Source: Novosphingobium sp. AP12 (lineage in GTDB: Bacteria; Pseudomonadota; Alphaproteobacteria; Sphingomonadales; Sphingomonadaceae). Taken from it: a stretch of DNA of 47,699 nt. The stretch lies in the NCBI RefSeq assembly GCF_000281975.1, contig NZ_AKKE01000031.1:1-47699 (forward strand). Direction: 5' to 3'. The notes under the pieces were generated by a model, which made no database searches, was not told the DNA's origin, and saw only the letters and a program-made list of their open reading frames with translations. This document shows positions 25,634 to 34,490 of this stretch, in pieces; the first letter of the stretch is position 1; each line of letters begins with the position of its first letter. Both the position numbers and the translations under genes were made by a program.

Positions 25634-26314
25634 ATGAGCAAGCCCGCCGCTTCCACCACCCGCATCTGGGACCCTACCATTCGCCTGTTCCACTGGCTGC
25701 TGGTCGGGCTCATCGCATTCTCGTGGTGGAGCGGCGAGCAGCACGACATGGATAACCACCGTCTCTCGGGCTACGCGATCCTCGCGCTGCTGGTGTTCCG
25801 CGTGTTCTGGGGCTTCGCCGGCCCCCGCACCGCGCGCTTCTCCAGCTTCGTGCGCGGGCCGGGCGCGGTGCTCGCCTATGTGAAGGGCCTCGGTAGCCGC
25901 AAGGGGCACCTGGCCGACGGGCACAACCCGCTCGGCGGCTGGAGCGTCGTCGCCATGCTCGCGGTGATCGCGCTGATGGTGGGCGCGGGCCTGTTCGCCA
26001 GCGACGTCGACGGCATCGAGTCCGGCCCGCTGGCGACTTACGTCTCGTTCGAACAGAGCGAGGCCGCCGCCGACCTTCACGAAACCGTGTTCAACGGCAT
26101 CCTCGCCCTCGTGGGCCTGCATGTGCTGGCCGTGGCGTTCTACCTCGTGTGGAAGCGCCAGAACCTCGTGCGCGCGATGATCACCGGCCGCCGCGCCGCC
26201 GAGGAAGGCGAGACCACTGCCGATCTGCGCTGGTCACCGGTGCTGGCACTTGTCGGCATCGTCATCGCCGTTGCCGTCGCCTGGGCGGTGTCCAAGGGCT
26301 TCCAGTTCAACTAA
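25634..26314 (+). CDS. Cytochrome b561-family membrane protein
   Basis: 226 residues with four core membrane helices (IRLFHWLLVGLIAFSWW, LSGYAILALLVFRVFWGFAG, WSVVAMLAVIALMVGAGLFA, FNGILALVGLHVLAVAFYLV) and a fifth near the C-terminus (VLALVGIVIAVAVAWAVSKG). Haem-ligand histidines are in RLFHW, NHRLSG, LHETV and GLHVL. This is the bacterial di-haem b561 type that passes electrons from quinol to periplasmic acceptors. The adjacent cytochrome c' is the likely partner. Its stop overlaps the convergent transporter stop by 3 bases, leaving no terminator. Confidence 0.92.
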   Translation: MSKPAASTTRIWDPTIRLFHWLLVGLIAFSWWSGEQHDMDNHRLSGYAILALLVFRVFWGFAGPRTARFSSFVRGPGAVLAYVKGLGSRKGHLADGHNPLGGWSVVAMLAVIALMVGAGLFASDVDGIESGPLATYVSFEQSEAAADLHETVFNGILALVGLHVLAVAFYLVWKRQNLVRAMITGRRAAEEGETTADLRWSPVLALVGIVIAVAVAWAVSKGFQFN

Positions 26315-27699
26315 CGCGCGCCGGTCCGTCCCGGCACCAGCAGGTTGAGCAGCACGGCGCAGACCGCCGCCGGCATCACTCCCGAACCCAGCAGCACGCG
26401 CGCGGTCTCGGGCACATGCTGGAGCGCCGTCGGCTCCAGCTGCAACCCCAGCGCCAGCGACAGCGAGACGCCGAAGATCAGCATGTTGCGCTGGGTCCAC
26501 TCGACGCCAGAGAGCATCGAGGTCGCGGCCGAGGCGACCATCCCGAACATCACGATCACGCCGCCGCCCAGCACTTCGATCGGGATCGTGGTGATCACCG
26601 CGCCGACCTTGGGCAGCAACCCGCAGGCGATGAGGAACAGCGCGCCTACCGTCACGACATGGCGGCTCATGACACCGGTGATCGCGATCAGGCCGACGTT
26701 CTGGCTGAAGGTGGTGTTGGGCATGGCTCCGAACACGGCAGCGAGCGCAGTGCCCACGCCGTCTGCCGCGACCGCGCCCTGAAGCTCACGGTCCGTCGCC
26801 GGGCGCCCTGCATTGCCCTCGCAGATGGCGTCGACGTCGCCGATGGTCTCGATCGAGGAGACGAAGCCGGTCAGGCAGAACCCCAGGATCGCCGAGGCCG
26901 AGATCGCGAAGCCGAAGTGGAACGGCATCGGCAGCATGACGAGCCCCGCCGAGGCGACCGGCGAAAAGTCGATCCGCCCCATCGCCAGCGCCACCCCGTA
27001 ACCTGCCAGCAGGCCGAGGAGCACGGCGGCGGTCGACCAGATCCCGCGCGCGAAGAAGTTGAGCCCCAGCGTCACCACCACGACCACGCCCGCCAGCAGC
27101 CACGACTGCCACGCTCCGAAGGCCGGTGTGCCTACCGCCGGAACCCCGCCCGCCGCGTACTGGATGCCGATCCGCATCAAGGACAGCCCGATCATCAGTA
27201 CCACGAGCCCGGTGATCAGCGGCGGCAGCGCGAAGCGGATGCGGCCGACGAAGACGCTCAAGGCCGCGTGGAGCACTCCGCCCAGCAGCGCGGCGGTGGT
27301 CAGCGCGGCCATCGCCTCGACGCCCCTGCCCGCCACAATCGGGATCATGATCGGGATGTAGGCGAAGCTGGTCCCCTGCACGAGCGGCAACCGCGCGCCG
27401 ACGGGGCCGATGCCGATCGTCTGGAGCAGACTCGCGATCCCGGCGAACAGCATCGCCATCTGGATCATGTAGATCATCTGCGACGGGTCCGCCGACCCGA
27501 ACCCGAAGCCCCCCGCCCCCGCGACGATGATGGCGGGGGTCATGTTGCTCACGAACATGGCGAGGACGTGCTGGACGCCCAGCGGCACCGCGACGGCGAG
27601 GCCGGGGAACCAGTTTGGATCGCGGGCCTGTGCCGGAGCGATGGTGGCGGTCCTCGGCTCAGATGCGTGGGCGATTTCGGGAGCGATCAGGGCGGTCAT
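26311..27699 (-). CDS. NCS2-family purine (xanthine/urate-type) permease
   Basis: 462-residue membrane transporter of the nucleobase:cation symporter-2 family, with about 12-14 hydrophobic helices. The family signature region is NTTFSQNVGLIAITGVMSR. Other blocks are GLAVAVPLGVQHVLAMFV, LPLVQGTSFAYIPIMIPIV and GFVSSIETIGDVDAI, where Glu is the conserved substrate-binding acidic residue. The xanthine/uric-acid side of the family fits better than uracil, given the neighbours. The ATG at 27699 gives the normal N-terminus. It lies 13 bases after the 8-oxoguanine deaminase gene and ends the nucleoside-scavenging operon, supplying bases to that enzyme and to Xdh. Confidence 0.92.
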   Translation of the reverse strand: MTALIAPEIAHASEPRTATIAPAQARDPNWFPGLAVAVPLGVQHVLAMFVSNMTPAIIVAGAGGFGFGSADPSQMIYMIQMAMLFAGIASLLQTIGIGPVGARLPLVQGTSFAYIPIMIPIVAGRGVEAMAALTTAALLGGVLHAALSVFVGRIRFALPPLITGLVVLMIGLSLMRIGIQYAAGGVPAVGTPAFGAWQSWLLAGVVVVVTLGLNFFARGIWSTAAVLLGLLAGYGVALAMGRIDFSPVASAGLVMLPMPFHFGFAISASAILGFCLTGFVSSIETIGDVDAICEGNAGRPATDRELQGAVAADGVGTALAAVFGAMPNTTFSQNVGLIAITGVMSRHVVTVGALFLIACGLLPKVGAVITTIPIEVLGGGVIVMFGMVASAATSMLSGVEWTQRNMLIFGVSLSLALGLQLEPTALQHVPETARVLLGSGVMPAAVCAVLLNLLVPGRTGAR

Positions 27700-27712
27700 C
27701 GCGGATTTCCTG

Positions 27713-29068
27713 TCAGGCGAAAGTCTTGAGGCGTTCGAGCGAGCGATTGGCGGCGCGCAGCACTTCGGCGCGGCGCACCTGCACCAGGTCACCGCCCCGC
27801 ACGACCGCGCGGCCCTCGACGAAGACGTCGCGCGCCTGCGTCGGCGGGGCGAGCACGAGGCCCGCGACCTTGTCCCAGGCGCCGGTGGAGGCCACGTCCG
27901 CCATGTCCCAGATGACGAGGTCGGCGCGCTTGCCTACCTCCAGCGAGCCCACGTCGCTGCGGCCGAGCACCTGCGCCCCACCGCGCGTGGCGAGGTGGAG
28001 CGCCTCGCGTGGGTCGAAGCTGTCGGCGCCGTGGGTCACGCGCTGGAGCAGCATCGCCTGCCGCGCCTCGGCGAGCAGGTGGCCGGAATCGTTGGAGGCC
28101 GAACCATCGACGCCGAGGCCCACCGGAACCCCGGCGTCGAGCATGGCGCGCAGGGGCGCTATCCCCGAACCAAGCCGGCAGTTCGAGCAGGGGCAATGCG
28201 CCACGCCGGTCTTGGTGCGGGCGAAAAGGTCGATCTCGGCGGCGTCGAGCTGGACGCAGTGGGCGTGCCACACGTCCGGCCCGGTCCACCCGAGGTCCTC
28301 GGCATACTGGCCTGGCCGGCAGCCGAAGCGCTCGAGCGAGAAGGCGACATCGTCAGCGTCCTCGGCGAGGTGGGTGTGGAGCATCACGCCCTTGTCGCGC
28401 GCCAGCAGCGCGGCATCGCGCATGAGGTCGGTGCTCACCGAGAAAGGCGAGCAAGGCGCCACCGCGACGCGCAGCATGGCGCCGTCGCGCGGGTCGTGGA
28501 AGCGGTCGATGACGCGGATGGTGTCGGCGAAGATGGCCGCTTCCTCCTCGACCACGCTGTCGGGGGGCAGGCCGCCCTTGCTTTCCCCCACGCTCATGCT
28601 CCCGCGCGTGGCGTGGAAGCGTAGGCCCACTTCCTGCGCCGCGTGGATCGAATCGTCGAGCGTCACGCCCGGCGGATAGAGGTAGTGGTGGTCCGAGCTC
28701 ATCGTGCAGCCCGACAGCGCCAGTTCGGCGAGGCCGAGCTGCGTGGCGGCGAAGACGTCCTCGGGCGTGTAGCGCGCCCAGATCGGGTAGAGCCGCTTGA
28801 GCCAGCCGAACAGCGAGACGTTGATCGCCCCCGGCAGCGCGCGGGTCAGCGTCTGGTACAGGTGGTGGTGGGTGTTGACGAGGCCCGGGGTAACGACGCA
28901 GCCCTTGGCATCGATCACCTCGTTCGCGTCCTCGGCGAAGTGGGCGAGTTCCTGCGAGGTGCCGACCGCGACGATGACGCCGTCCTGCCAGGCGATCGCT
29001 CCGTCGGCGATCTCGCGGCGCGCATCGTCCATGCAGACCAGCACGTCGGCGTGGCGGAGCAGTTTCAC
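27713..29068 (-). CDS. 8-oxoguanine deaminase
   Basis: 451-residue amidohydrolase. Metal ligands lie in GLVNTHHHLYQT (His67, His69), with later HTHLAED, WHAHCVQL and the Asp in GLGVDGSASND. The set of motifs, including ALPGAINVSLFGWLKRLYP and CSNCRLGSGIAPLR, matches the characterised Pseudomonas 8-oxoguanine deaminase group, related to atrazine-degrading AtzB-type hydrolases but with the SNCRLGSG loop of the oxoguanine group. The reaction converts 8-oxoguanine to uric acid, feeding directly into the urate pathway encoded further along. No signal peptide, so it acts in the cytoplasm on imported base. It is between the NUP-family gene and the NCS2 gene. Confidence 0.88.
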   Translation of the reverse strand: MKLLRHADVLVCMDDARREIADGAIAWQDGVIVAVGTSQELAHFAEDANEVIDAKGCVVTPGLVNTHHHLYQTLTRALPGAINVSLFGWLKRLYPIWARYTPEDVFAATQLGLAELALSGCTMSSDHHYLYPPGVTLDDSIHAAQEVGLRFHATRGSMSVGESKGGLPPDSVVEEEAAIFADTIRVIDRFHDPRDGAMLRVAVAPCSPFSVSTDLMRDAALLARDKGVMLHTHLAEDADDVAFSLERFGCRPGQYAEDLGWTGPDVWHAHCVQLDAAEIDLFARTKTGVAHCPCSNCRLGSGIAPLRAMLDAGVPVGLGVDGSASNDSGHLLAEARQAMLLQRVTHGADSFDPREALHLATRGGAQVLGRSDVGSLEVGKRADLVIWDMADVASTGAWDKVAGLVLAPPTQARDVFVEGRAVVRGGDLVQVRRAEVLRAANRSLERLKTFA

Positions 29069-29117
29069 GGACAGGTCCGCCTCTCGCTGCAGAACAAGCA
29101 GGCCCTTCTGCGAACCA

Positions 29118-30224
29118 TCAGGGCGTCGCGTTCTTGTAGCGGTCCCAGTTGCCGAGCAGTTCGTCGACTACCTTGGAGCCCACGATGTAGAGGTTCTCCA
29201 CCGCCGCCTCGAGCCCGGCATAGCCTTCGTTTTCGCGCAGAAGGTAGGTCGCGGCATCGACGCCCGGCGGGGGCATGGTGAAGTTGGAGCCGGCGCGCAG
29301 CACCAGCACCCGGTCGCGGTCGACGCGGCCGGCGGCGTCGAGATAGGTCATCGCCTGCATCACGCCGGTGTCCTCCATGGCGGAGGTCACGAACTCGCCC
29401 TTGCCTCCGGTCCAGTAGCGGGTCCAGTCGTTGGCCCAGTCGGTCAGCTTCTCGCCGTGCCAGAAGGTCATGGCCGAAAGCGTGTCGCCCTCGAGCACGA
29501 ACGGCGGTTCCTGCGCGTGGGGATAGTCGGTGAACTTGGCGCGCTCGGCGGCGATGGCCGGACTGTCGGGCAGTTCGATGTCCTTGGTGAGGTTGAAGGC
29601 CCACTTCTCCAGGGTCGGATTGACGGCGAACATCTCCCCATCTTCGGGGCTGGGCTTGGAGGTCGTGTCGTTCGGGCCCTTGGTGCCGCGAGGGAAATAG
29701 CCCGTCTTCCAGTCGGCCGGGATCTCCCGCGCGTCGATCTCGTGGGCGAGGTCGCCGTCGATGGCGTAGCGCGCCCAGGCGACCGACCCGATCGAGGCGT
29801 CCTCGGGGTCGATGCCGGCGATGCCTGCGACCAGCCAGTAGGACTGCGAAAGGTCGAAGCGCTGGTCGAGGCCGAGTGCCATGGTCGCCGCGGTCGAGCG
29901 GGCAGTGCCCACGCCGGTCACGACGCCGAGGACCTGCGTCTCGGGGTTGTAGTAGAGGTCGTGGAAGCCCTGCGGGAAGGCAATGCGCTGGGTCAACCCG
30001 CGGCGCGCCTTCCAGAGCTGGAACTCGCCGGCGACGTCGCCCTCGTCCTTGCCGATCTCGAACAGCGAGACGATCACCACCTTGACCGGCAGCGGAGTGG
30101 CGCAGGGGCCGCCGGGCTCGCAGTCCGCGATGGAGGGGGGCGCCGGGGCATCCGCAGCGAAGGCAGGCGCGGCGATGGACAGCATGGCGCCCGCGAGAAG
30201 GGTGGCGAGCGTCTGGAAGCGCAT
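29118..30224 (-). CDS. NUP-family purine nucleoside permease/phosphorylase-like periplasmic protein
   Basis: 368 residues with a clear signal peptide (RFQTLATLLAGAMLSIAAP AFA, cleaved near Ala23). The mature protein matches the NUP family, named after a yeast purine nucleoside permease: VKVVIVSLFEIGKDEGDVAG, VLGVVTGVGTARSTAATMAL, YWLVAGIAGIDPEDASIGSV, EDTGVMQAMTYLD and VLRAGSNFTMPPPG. The fold is related to nucleoside phosphorylases and there are no membrane helices, so a periplasmic nucleoside-binding or nucleoside-cleaving role is more likely than a channel. The ATG at 30224 is chosen because it begins the signal peptide. It follows the TonB-dependent receptor gene by 88 bases. Confidence 0.82.
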   Translation of the reverse strand: MRFQTLATLLAGAMLSIAAPAFAADAPAPPSIADCEPGGPCATPLPVKVVIVSLFEIGKDEGDVAGEFQLWKARRGLTQRIAFPQGFHDLYYNPETQVLGVVTGVGTARSTAATMALGLDQRFDLSQSYWLVAGIAGIDPEDASIGSVAWARYAIDGDLAHEIDAREIPADWKTGYFPRGTKGPNDTTSKPSPEDGEMFAVNPTLEKWAFNLTKDIELPDSPAIAAERAKFTDYPHAQEPPFVLEGDTLSAMTFWHGEKLTDWANDWTRYWTGGKGEFVTSAMEDTGVMQAMTYLDAAGRVDRDRVLVLRAGSNFTMPPPGVDAATYLLRENEGYAGLEAAVENLYIVGSKVVDELLGNWDRYKNATP

Positions 30225-30312
30225 GGAAAACCTTTCAAAAACCTTGGTCCGCCGCAAATGGCAGCGGAAATCGGGGAGCGCCAGCCTGGGCCGGCGCTCC
30301 CCTTCATTCACG

Positions 30313-32769
30313 TCAGAACTTGTACGAAACCGTACCCTGGAAGCTGCGCGGCAGCTCCGGAAGCACGATCGTCGAGCCGAACAGTTCGGTGAAGTTCGCG
30401 CGGAAGTACTTCTCGTTGGTCAGGTTCTTGACCACGCCGCGGAACACCCACGGCCCGGTCTCGTAGGAGATCGAGGCGTCGAACTTGGTGTAGGACGGCA
30501 GCTGCACGACCTGCGAGGCGCCGGAATAAACCGAGTCCACCGAGACCATGCTGCCTGCGAAGGCGACCCCGTTGTCGAAGGCATAGGTCGCGGTCAGCGA
30601 GTACAGGTTGGTCGGGATGCCGGCGCGGCGGGCGTCGCCCTTGTCGTTGATCGGGATCAGGCCGATCGGCTGGCCGCCGAGGTAGAGCGCCGGGTTGGTG
30701 ACGTTGACGAGATCCTCGATGCCGAAGAAGCTGAAGGTCGAGCCTTCCTCGATCGCGGTCAGGTTCCAGACCTTGGTGCGGGTGTAGCCGCCGGTCAGCA
30801 GGAGGTGGTCGTCCACCGCCCAGCGGAACTCGGCCTCGAGGCCCTTGGTCTCGACCGCCTGGTTCACGGTCATCGACTGCGAGCTGTAGTCAGTGCGCTT
30901 CTGCTTGTAGACCGAGACCGCCGCGTAGAGGTGGTCGTCCAGCCAGCTGCCCTTGATGCCCGCCTCGTAGAGCTTGGAGGCGGTGATCCAGGTTCCGCCC
31001 GCAAGGTTGAACGGGTCGATTTCGGCGCCCTGCCCGGCGATCACGACCGACTGGCGAGCCGCCGTGGCATAGGGGATGAGGCCGAAGGGCAGCTTGTAGT
31101 TCGCGCTCGCCGACCACGACCAGGCGCCGTCGGTGTCCTTGGCTCCCGAGATGTCCTTGGGCGCCTCCATGTACGCTTCCTGGAAGTTGGAAACGCCCTT
31201 GATGGTGTCGTAGCGCGCGCCCAGCGTCACATCGAGACCGAACTTGAAATCCAGGTCGACGAGGCCGGCGAAGCCGAGGTCGGTGTAGTGGCCCTTGACG
31301 TACGTGTCGTAGTTGCAGTTGCACTCGGTCGACAGGAGGCGGTTGCTGGCGGGAGTGTAGCCGACGGTCAGGTCGACACGGTGGAAGTATTCGTAGTTGA
31401 AGTCTTCCGCGTGCTTGAAGTTGGTGTAACGGATGGAGGGCGAGAGCTGGAATGCGAACTTGCCGGCATCGGTGTCGAAGGTCTTCGAGACGACGATCTT
31501 GTCTTCGAACACATAGGAATCATGGAACTGCGAGAAGCCGTAGCTGTTCTCGTTGATGTTCTCGTAGCTGTCGTAGAACATCTGGTTCTTGATTTCGATG
31601 TCGCCCGGCCCCGTCCAGATGAGGTCGGCGTAAAGCGTGGTCGCCTTGTTGTCGAGGCGGTCGTCCTTGCCGGTCAGGGTCTTCTTGCGGCTCAGCTTGG
31701 CAGTGCCGACGTTAGTAAGGTTGAGCTTATTGTTCGGCGAGCTGGTGAAGCAGGCGTCGGTGACGGAAGCCGCGAACGGGCTGCCGCCGCAGGCGAAGCC
31801 GCCGAAGATCGACAGGCCGCCGGGGACCGCCGCGTTGATTTCCTCGACCGACATCTGGCCGTCGCCATTGGTGTCGAGCGACTGCGCGGCGCCGGTGATG
31901 TAGTTGCCGTTGTCGACGAGGTCCTGCGTCAGGCGGTTCCAGCCGCCGTTCTGCTGGCCCTTGTAGTTCTGGTACATGCCGCCGAATTCAAGCCGAAGGT
32001 TGGGCGTGATGTCGGTATCGAACGCGCCCTGCAGGATGGTCTGCTTGGTGGACATGTTCTCGTAGTAGCTGCCCGAATTCTCGACCTCGGCGTAGAGGCT
32101 GTAGCCGAATTCCTGCGTGCCGATCTTGCCGGGACCGCGCACTTCGGCGGCGATGTCGGCCTTGTCCCAGCTGCCGCCGGTGAAGCTGATCTTGCCTTCG
32201 GGGCTCGACATGTACGAGCCGCCCTGCACGCGCGCGGACTTGGGCACGAAGTTCATGTAGCCGCCGGTCTTCGACGGGCCGTAGATCGGGGATGCGGGGC
32301 CGCGCACGATGTCGATGCGCTCGGCCGCGGCGATCGGGGTCGGGTAGTTGCCCGGGTTGTCGAGGCGGCGAACGCCGCGGAAGTAGACTTCGCCCGGCGT
32401 GCCGCGGATGTCGAGAGCGCCGCCGACGCCGAAGAACGAGTTGGTGAACGTACCCGGCGACTGCGCGACGAGGTCGTAGATGTCGGTGATGCCGAAGCGT
32501 TCCATCTGCTCCGAGCTGATCGTCGACACCGAGCGCGGCGTCTCCGTCACGGTCTTGTCGAAGCCGAACACAGAGCCCACGCCCTCGACGGGAAGCGCGC
32601 CGAGCGAGCCGGTGACGACGATTTCGTTACCGTCGGCGTCGGTCGCCTGTTCATCGGCGGCGGCCTGGGCGTAGGCGGGCGTCATTGCGGTGCAGCAAAG
32701 AAGCGCAGTGGCGGCCGCAATGGCGGGACGCCTGAACTTGCGCGTATTGAACCTGATCATATCCATCAT
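30313..32769 (-). CDS. TonB-dependent outer-membrane receptor
   Basis: 818 residues. The signal peptide ends at about Ala34 (MTPAYAQ). A TonB-box-like EIVVTG is at 49-54. The plug domain shows SVSTISSEQMERFGITDIYD, VYFRGVRRLDNPG and RIDIVRGPASPIYGPSKTGG. The rest is a beta-barrel ending in the outer-membrane signature GTVSYKF. Residues 299-310 form a perfect EF-hand-like loop (DTNGDGQMSVEE), unusual in a receptor. I start at the first of two adjacent ATGs (32769), 8 bases after AGGGGG; an upstream TTG extends the frame without support. Neighbours (exported adenosine deaminase, NUP protein, purine transporter) suggest it imports nucleosides or larger purine compounds. Confidence 0.94.
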   Translation of the reverse strand: MMDMIRFNTRKFRRPAIAAATALLCCTAMTPAYAQAAADEQATDADGNEIVVTGSLGALPVEGVGSVFGFDKTVTETPRSVSTISSEQMERFGITDIYDLVAQSPGTFTNSFFGVGGALDIRGTPGEVYFRGVRRLDNPGNYPTPIAAAERIDIVRGPASPIYGPSKTGGYMNFVPKSARVQGGSYMSSPEGKISFTGGSWDKADIAAEVRGPGKIGTQEFGYSLYAEVENSGSYYENMSTKQTILQGAFDTDITPNLRLEFGGMYQNYKGQQNGGWNRLTQDLVDNGNYITGAAQSLDTNGDGQMSVEEINAAVPGGLSIFGGFACGGSPFAASVTDACFTSSPNNKLNLTNVGTAKLSRKKTLTGKDDRLDNKATTLYADLIWTGPGDIEIKNQMFYDSYENINENSYGFSQFHDSYVFEDKIVVSKTFDTDAGKFAFQLSPSIRYTNFKHAEDFNYEYFHRVDLTVGYTPASNRLLSTECNCNYDTYVKGHYTDLGFAGLVDLDFKFGLDVTLGARYDTIKGVSNFQEAYMEAPKDISGAKDTDGAWSWSASANYKLPFGLIPYATAARQSVVIAGQGAEIDPFNLAGGTWITASKLYEAGIKGSWLDDHLYAAVSVYKQKRTDYSSQSMTVNQAVETKGLEAEFRWAVDDHLLLTGGYTRTKVWNLTAIEEGSTFSFFGIEDLVNVTNPALYLGGQPIGLIPINDKGDARRAGIPTNLYSLTATYAFDNGVAFAGSMVSVDSVYSGASQVVQLPSYTKFDASISYETGPWVFRGVVKNLTNEKYFRANFTELFGSTIVLPELPRSFQGTVSYKF
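31840..31875 (-). other. EF-hand-like calcium loop inside the TonB-dependent receptor
   Basis: Twelve codons give D-T-N-G-D-G-Q-M-S-V-E-E, matching the canonical EF-hand pattern at ligand positions 1, 3, 5, 7, 9 and 12, with the central Gly at 6 and a hydrophobic residue at 8. It is in a stretch of polar residues and two Cys, probably an extracellular loop of the barrel. Confidence 0.6.
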
Positions 32770-32912
32770 GTTATGCCCCCTGAATACGGTCGAAACAGGC
32801 AAGTCGCCCGCCCGCCGTGAGCTGGTTTTTGTGTCCTCCTCTCCCCACGATCCATTCTATATTGCGGCGCATCATTGCACTGATTTTGGCGTCCGCGAAG
32901 TGGTATTGAAAC

Positions 32913-34490
32913 TTAGTCTCCCTTTGACCCCTGTTTTGTTTCGAACCGGCCGAGCCCCTGCTCGAAGGCGTCGAGATTGCTTTCGAGGCGAGCCTGAAGC
33001 CGCGCTTTCTCGTTGCCGGAAAGGAACGCGCCGCACTTCGCGTCCGCCAGTGAAGCCGCGCAGGGCTCCACCGGCTGTCCGAAGCTATGGCCGCGCCACA
33101 GGCTCGCGCCGGGCACGAAGGCATATTCGAGGCCGGCGCGCGTCATCTCCTTGAGGTCGCCGTAGTGGAGGCCCTGCTGGGTCACCGCGCGCACGTACTC
33201 GTTGCTCATGTCCGAGCGCAGCACGCCCTCGTCGTCGGTCGAGAGCGTCACCGGCACGCCCATCGCGCGGTAGAGATGCAGCGGATGCTCGCCGCCCTCG
33301 ACGCCGAGGATGACCGCGTTGCTGGTAAGGTTGATCTCGACCGCGATGCCCTCTCGAGCCATGCGGGCCAGCGTTTCGGGCGCGGCCTTTTCATAGGCGA
33401 TGTCGACGCCGTGGCCGATCCGCTTCGCCCCCGCGCCGATCGCCTTGGCGATGTGGTCCTCGAGGTCGAGCGGCGGGACAAGGCCGAGCGCCAGTTCGCC
33501 CGCGTGCATGGTGACCTTCACATCGGGATACTTCGCCTCGAGGAAACGGAACATCGCCATGTGCAGGTCGTAGTCGCGCAGCGCGACCGGATCGTCCTCG
33601 GGCATGACGATGTTGACGCCCACGAAGCGCGGGTCCCTGTGCACCAGCGCGAAGCCCGCAAGTAGCGAGCGCCAGGCCATCGCCGGCGCCACGCCGCGCA
33701 TGCCGGAATAGAGGTAGCGCACCGCCACGTCGCAGCCGGTGCGCGCCGCCTTCGTCCCGCAGCCGAGGCGCTTGCGGGCCTCCGCGTCGTTGCGGGTGAC
33801 GTCGGCCATCGTGTCGCCAAGCAGGGCTTCCAGCGCGGGCAACTCGCGCTTGTACGACGCGGCGAGCATCGAGGCGTCGAGGGGTTCGTCGGCCGCCTCC
33901 GCCATGTACTTCGACAGCCGGTCGGGATTGTACATCAGCTCGAGGTAGACGAGGTTGTTGCGCCCGGCGCTGGCGTAGGCGTCGGCGAGCCAGCGCGGCG
34001 TTTCGCCCGGAAACGCGGGGCTGAACTTGCCGAAGCTGGAGAAGAACTGGCTGTGGCCCGAGACGAGGTCCGGCCCGATTCCCTTCTGGAAACCGCGCGT
34101 GGAAATCGCGTCGATCAGCCTGGCATAAGTGAACGGATCGGCGACCGCCATGGCCGCGATCTGGCGCTCGGCGGGGCACGGCCCCGGCACGATGCGCGAG
34201 ATAGCCTCGTCCGCGCACATGCCTTTTGCGGCCGCGACCTTGAGGAAATCCTCGGCATAGACAGAGCCGCCGAGGTGGTTGTGCAGGTCCCCGCCCTTGG
34301 GCATCGCCTGGAGCACCACGCGCAACTGCGCGGGATTGCCCGAGACCTTGTCGATCAACGCCGACGCCGCCGCCTCGCTCGCTGCGTCGGCATGGGCAGC
34401 CGCTGCGGGCAGCAGGACGCCCGCCGCGATCACCCAGGCGAGCGCGCGCAAACCGGCCCACTTGGGGCGCCGAGATCGAATTGCAGTCAT
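32913..34490 (-). CDS. Exported adenosine deaminase family protein
   Basis: 525 residues with an N-terminal signal peptide (LRALAWVIAAGVLLPAAAAH, cleavage near Ala34). The amidohydrolase barrel has all adenosine deaminase features: metal His70 and His72 (GGDLHNHLGGSVYAE), His329 (VTMHAGE), the catalytic RIGHGVDI and the metal Asp419/Asp420 pair (TLSTDDEGV). It is longer than cytoplasmic deaminases (about 340) and resembles the secreted ADGF-type group, with extra helices between the first strand and the rest. Expected to convert adenosine to inosine in the periplasm or outside the cell. It is first in the operon with the TonB receptor and NUP protein and divergent from the LysR gene 251 bases away. 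Confidence 0.9.
   Translation of the reverse strand: MTAIRSRRPKWAGLRALAWVIAAGVLLPAAAAHADAASEAAASALIDKVSGNPAQLRVVLQAMPKGGDLHNHLGGSVYAEDFLKVAAAKGMCADEAISRIVPGPCPAERQIAAMAVADPFTYARLIDAISTRGFQKGIGPDLVSGHSQFFSSFGKFSPAFPGETPRWLADAYASAGRNNLVYLELMYNPDRLSKYMAEAADEPLDASMLAASYKRELPALEALLGDTMADVTRNDAEARKRLGCGTKAARTGCDVAVRYLYSGMRGVAPAMAWRSLLAGFALVHRDPRFVGVNIVMPEDDPVALRDYDLHMAMFRFLEAKYPDVKVTMHAGELALGLVPPLDLEDHIAKAIGAGAKRIGHGVDIAYEKAAPETLARMAREGIAVEINLTSNAVILGVEGGEHPLHLYRAMGVPVTLSTDDEGVLRSDMSNEYVRAVTQQGLHYGDLKEMTRAGLEYAFVPGASLWRGHSFGQPVEPCAASLADAKCGAFLSGNEKARLQARLESNLDAFEQGLGRFETKQGSKGD

Noticed and set aside
29983..32820. 945-codon plus-strand frame opposite the TonB receptor
   Set aside because: Antisense to a receptor with clear signal peptide, plug and barrel motifs. 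The translation is Val/Asp/Arg-rich with no recognisable domain.
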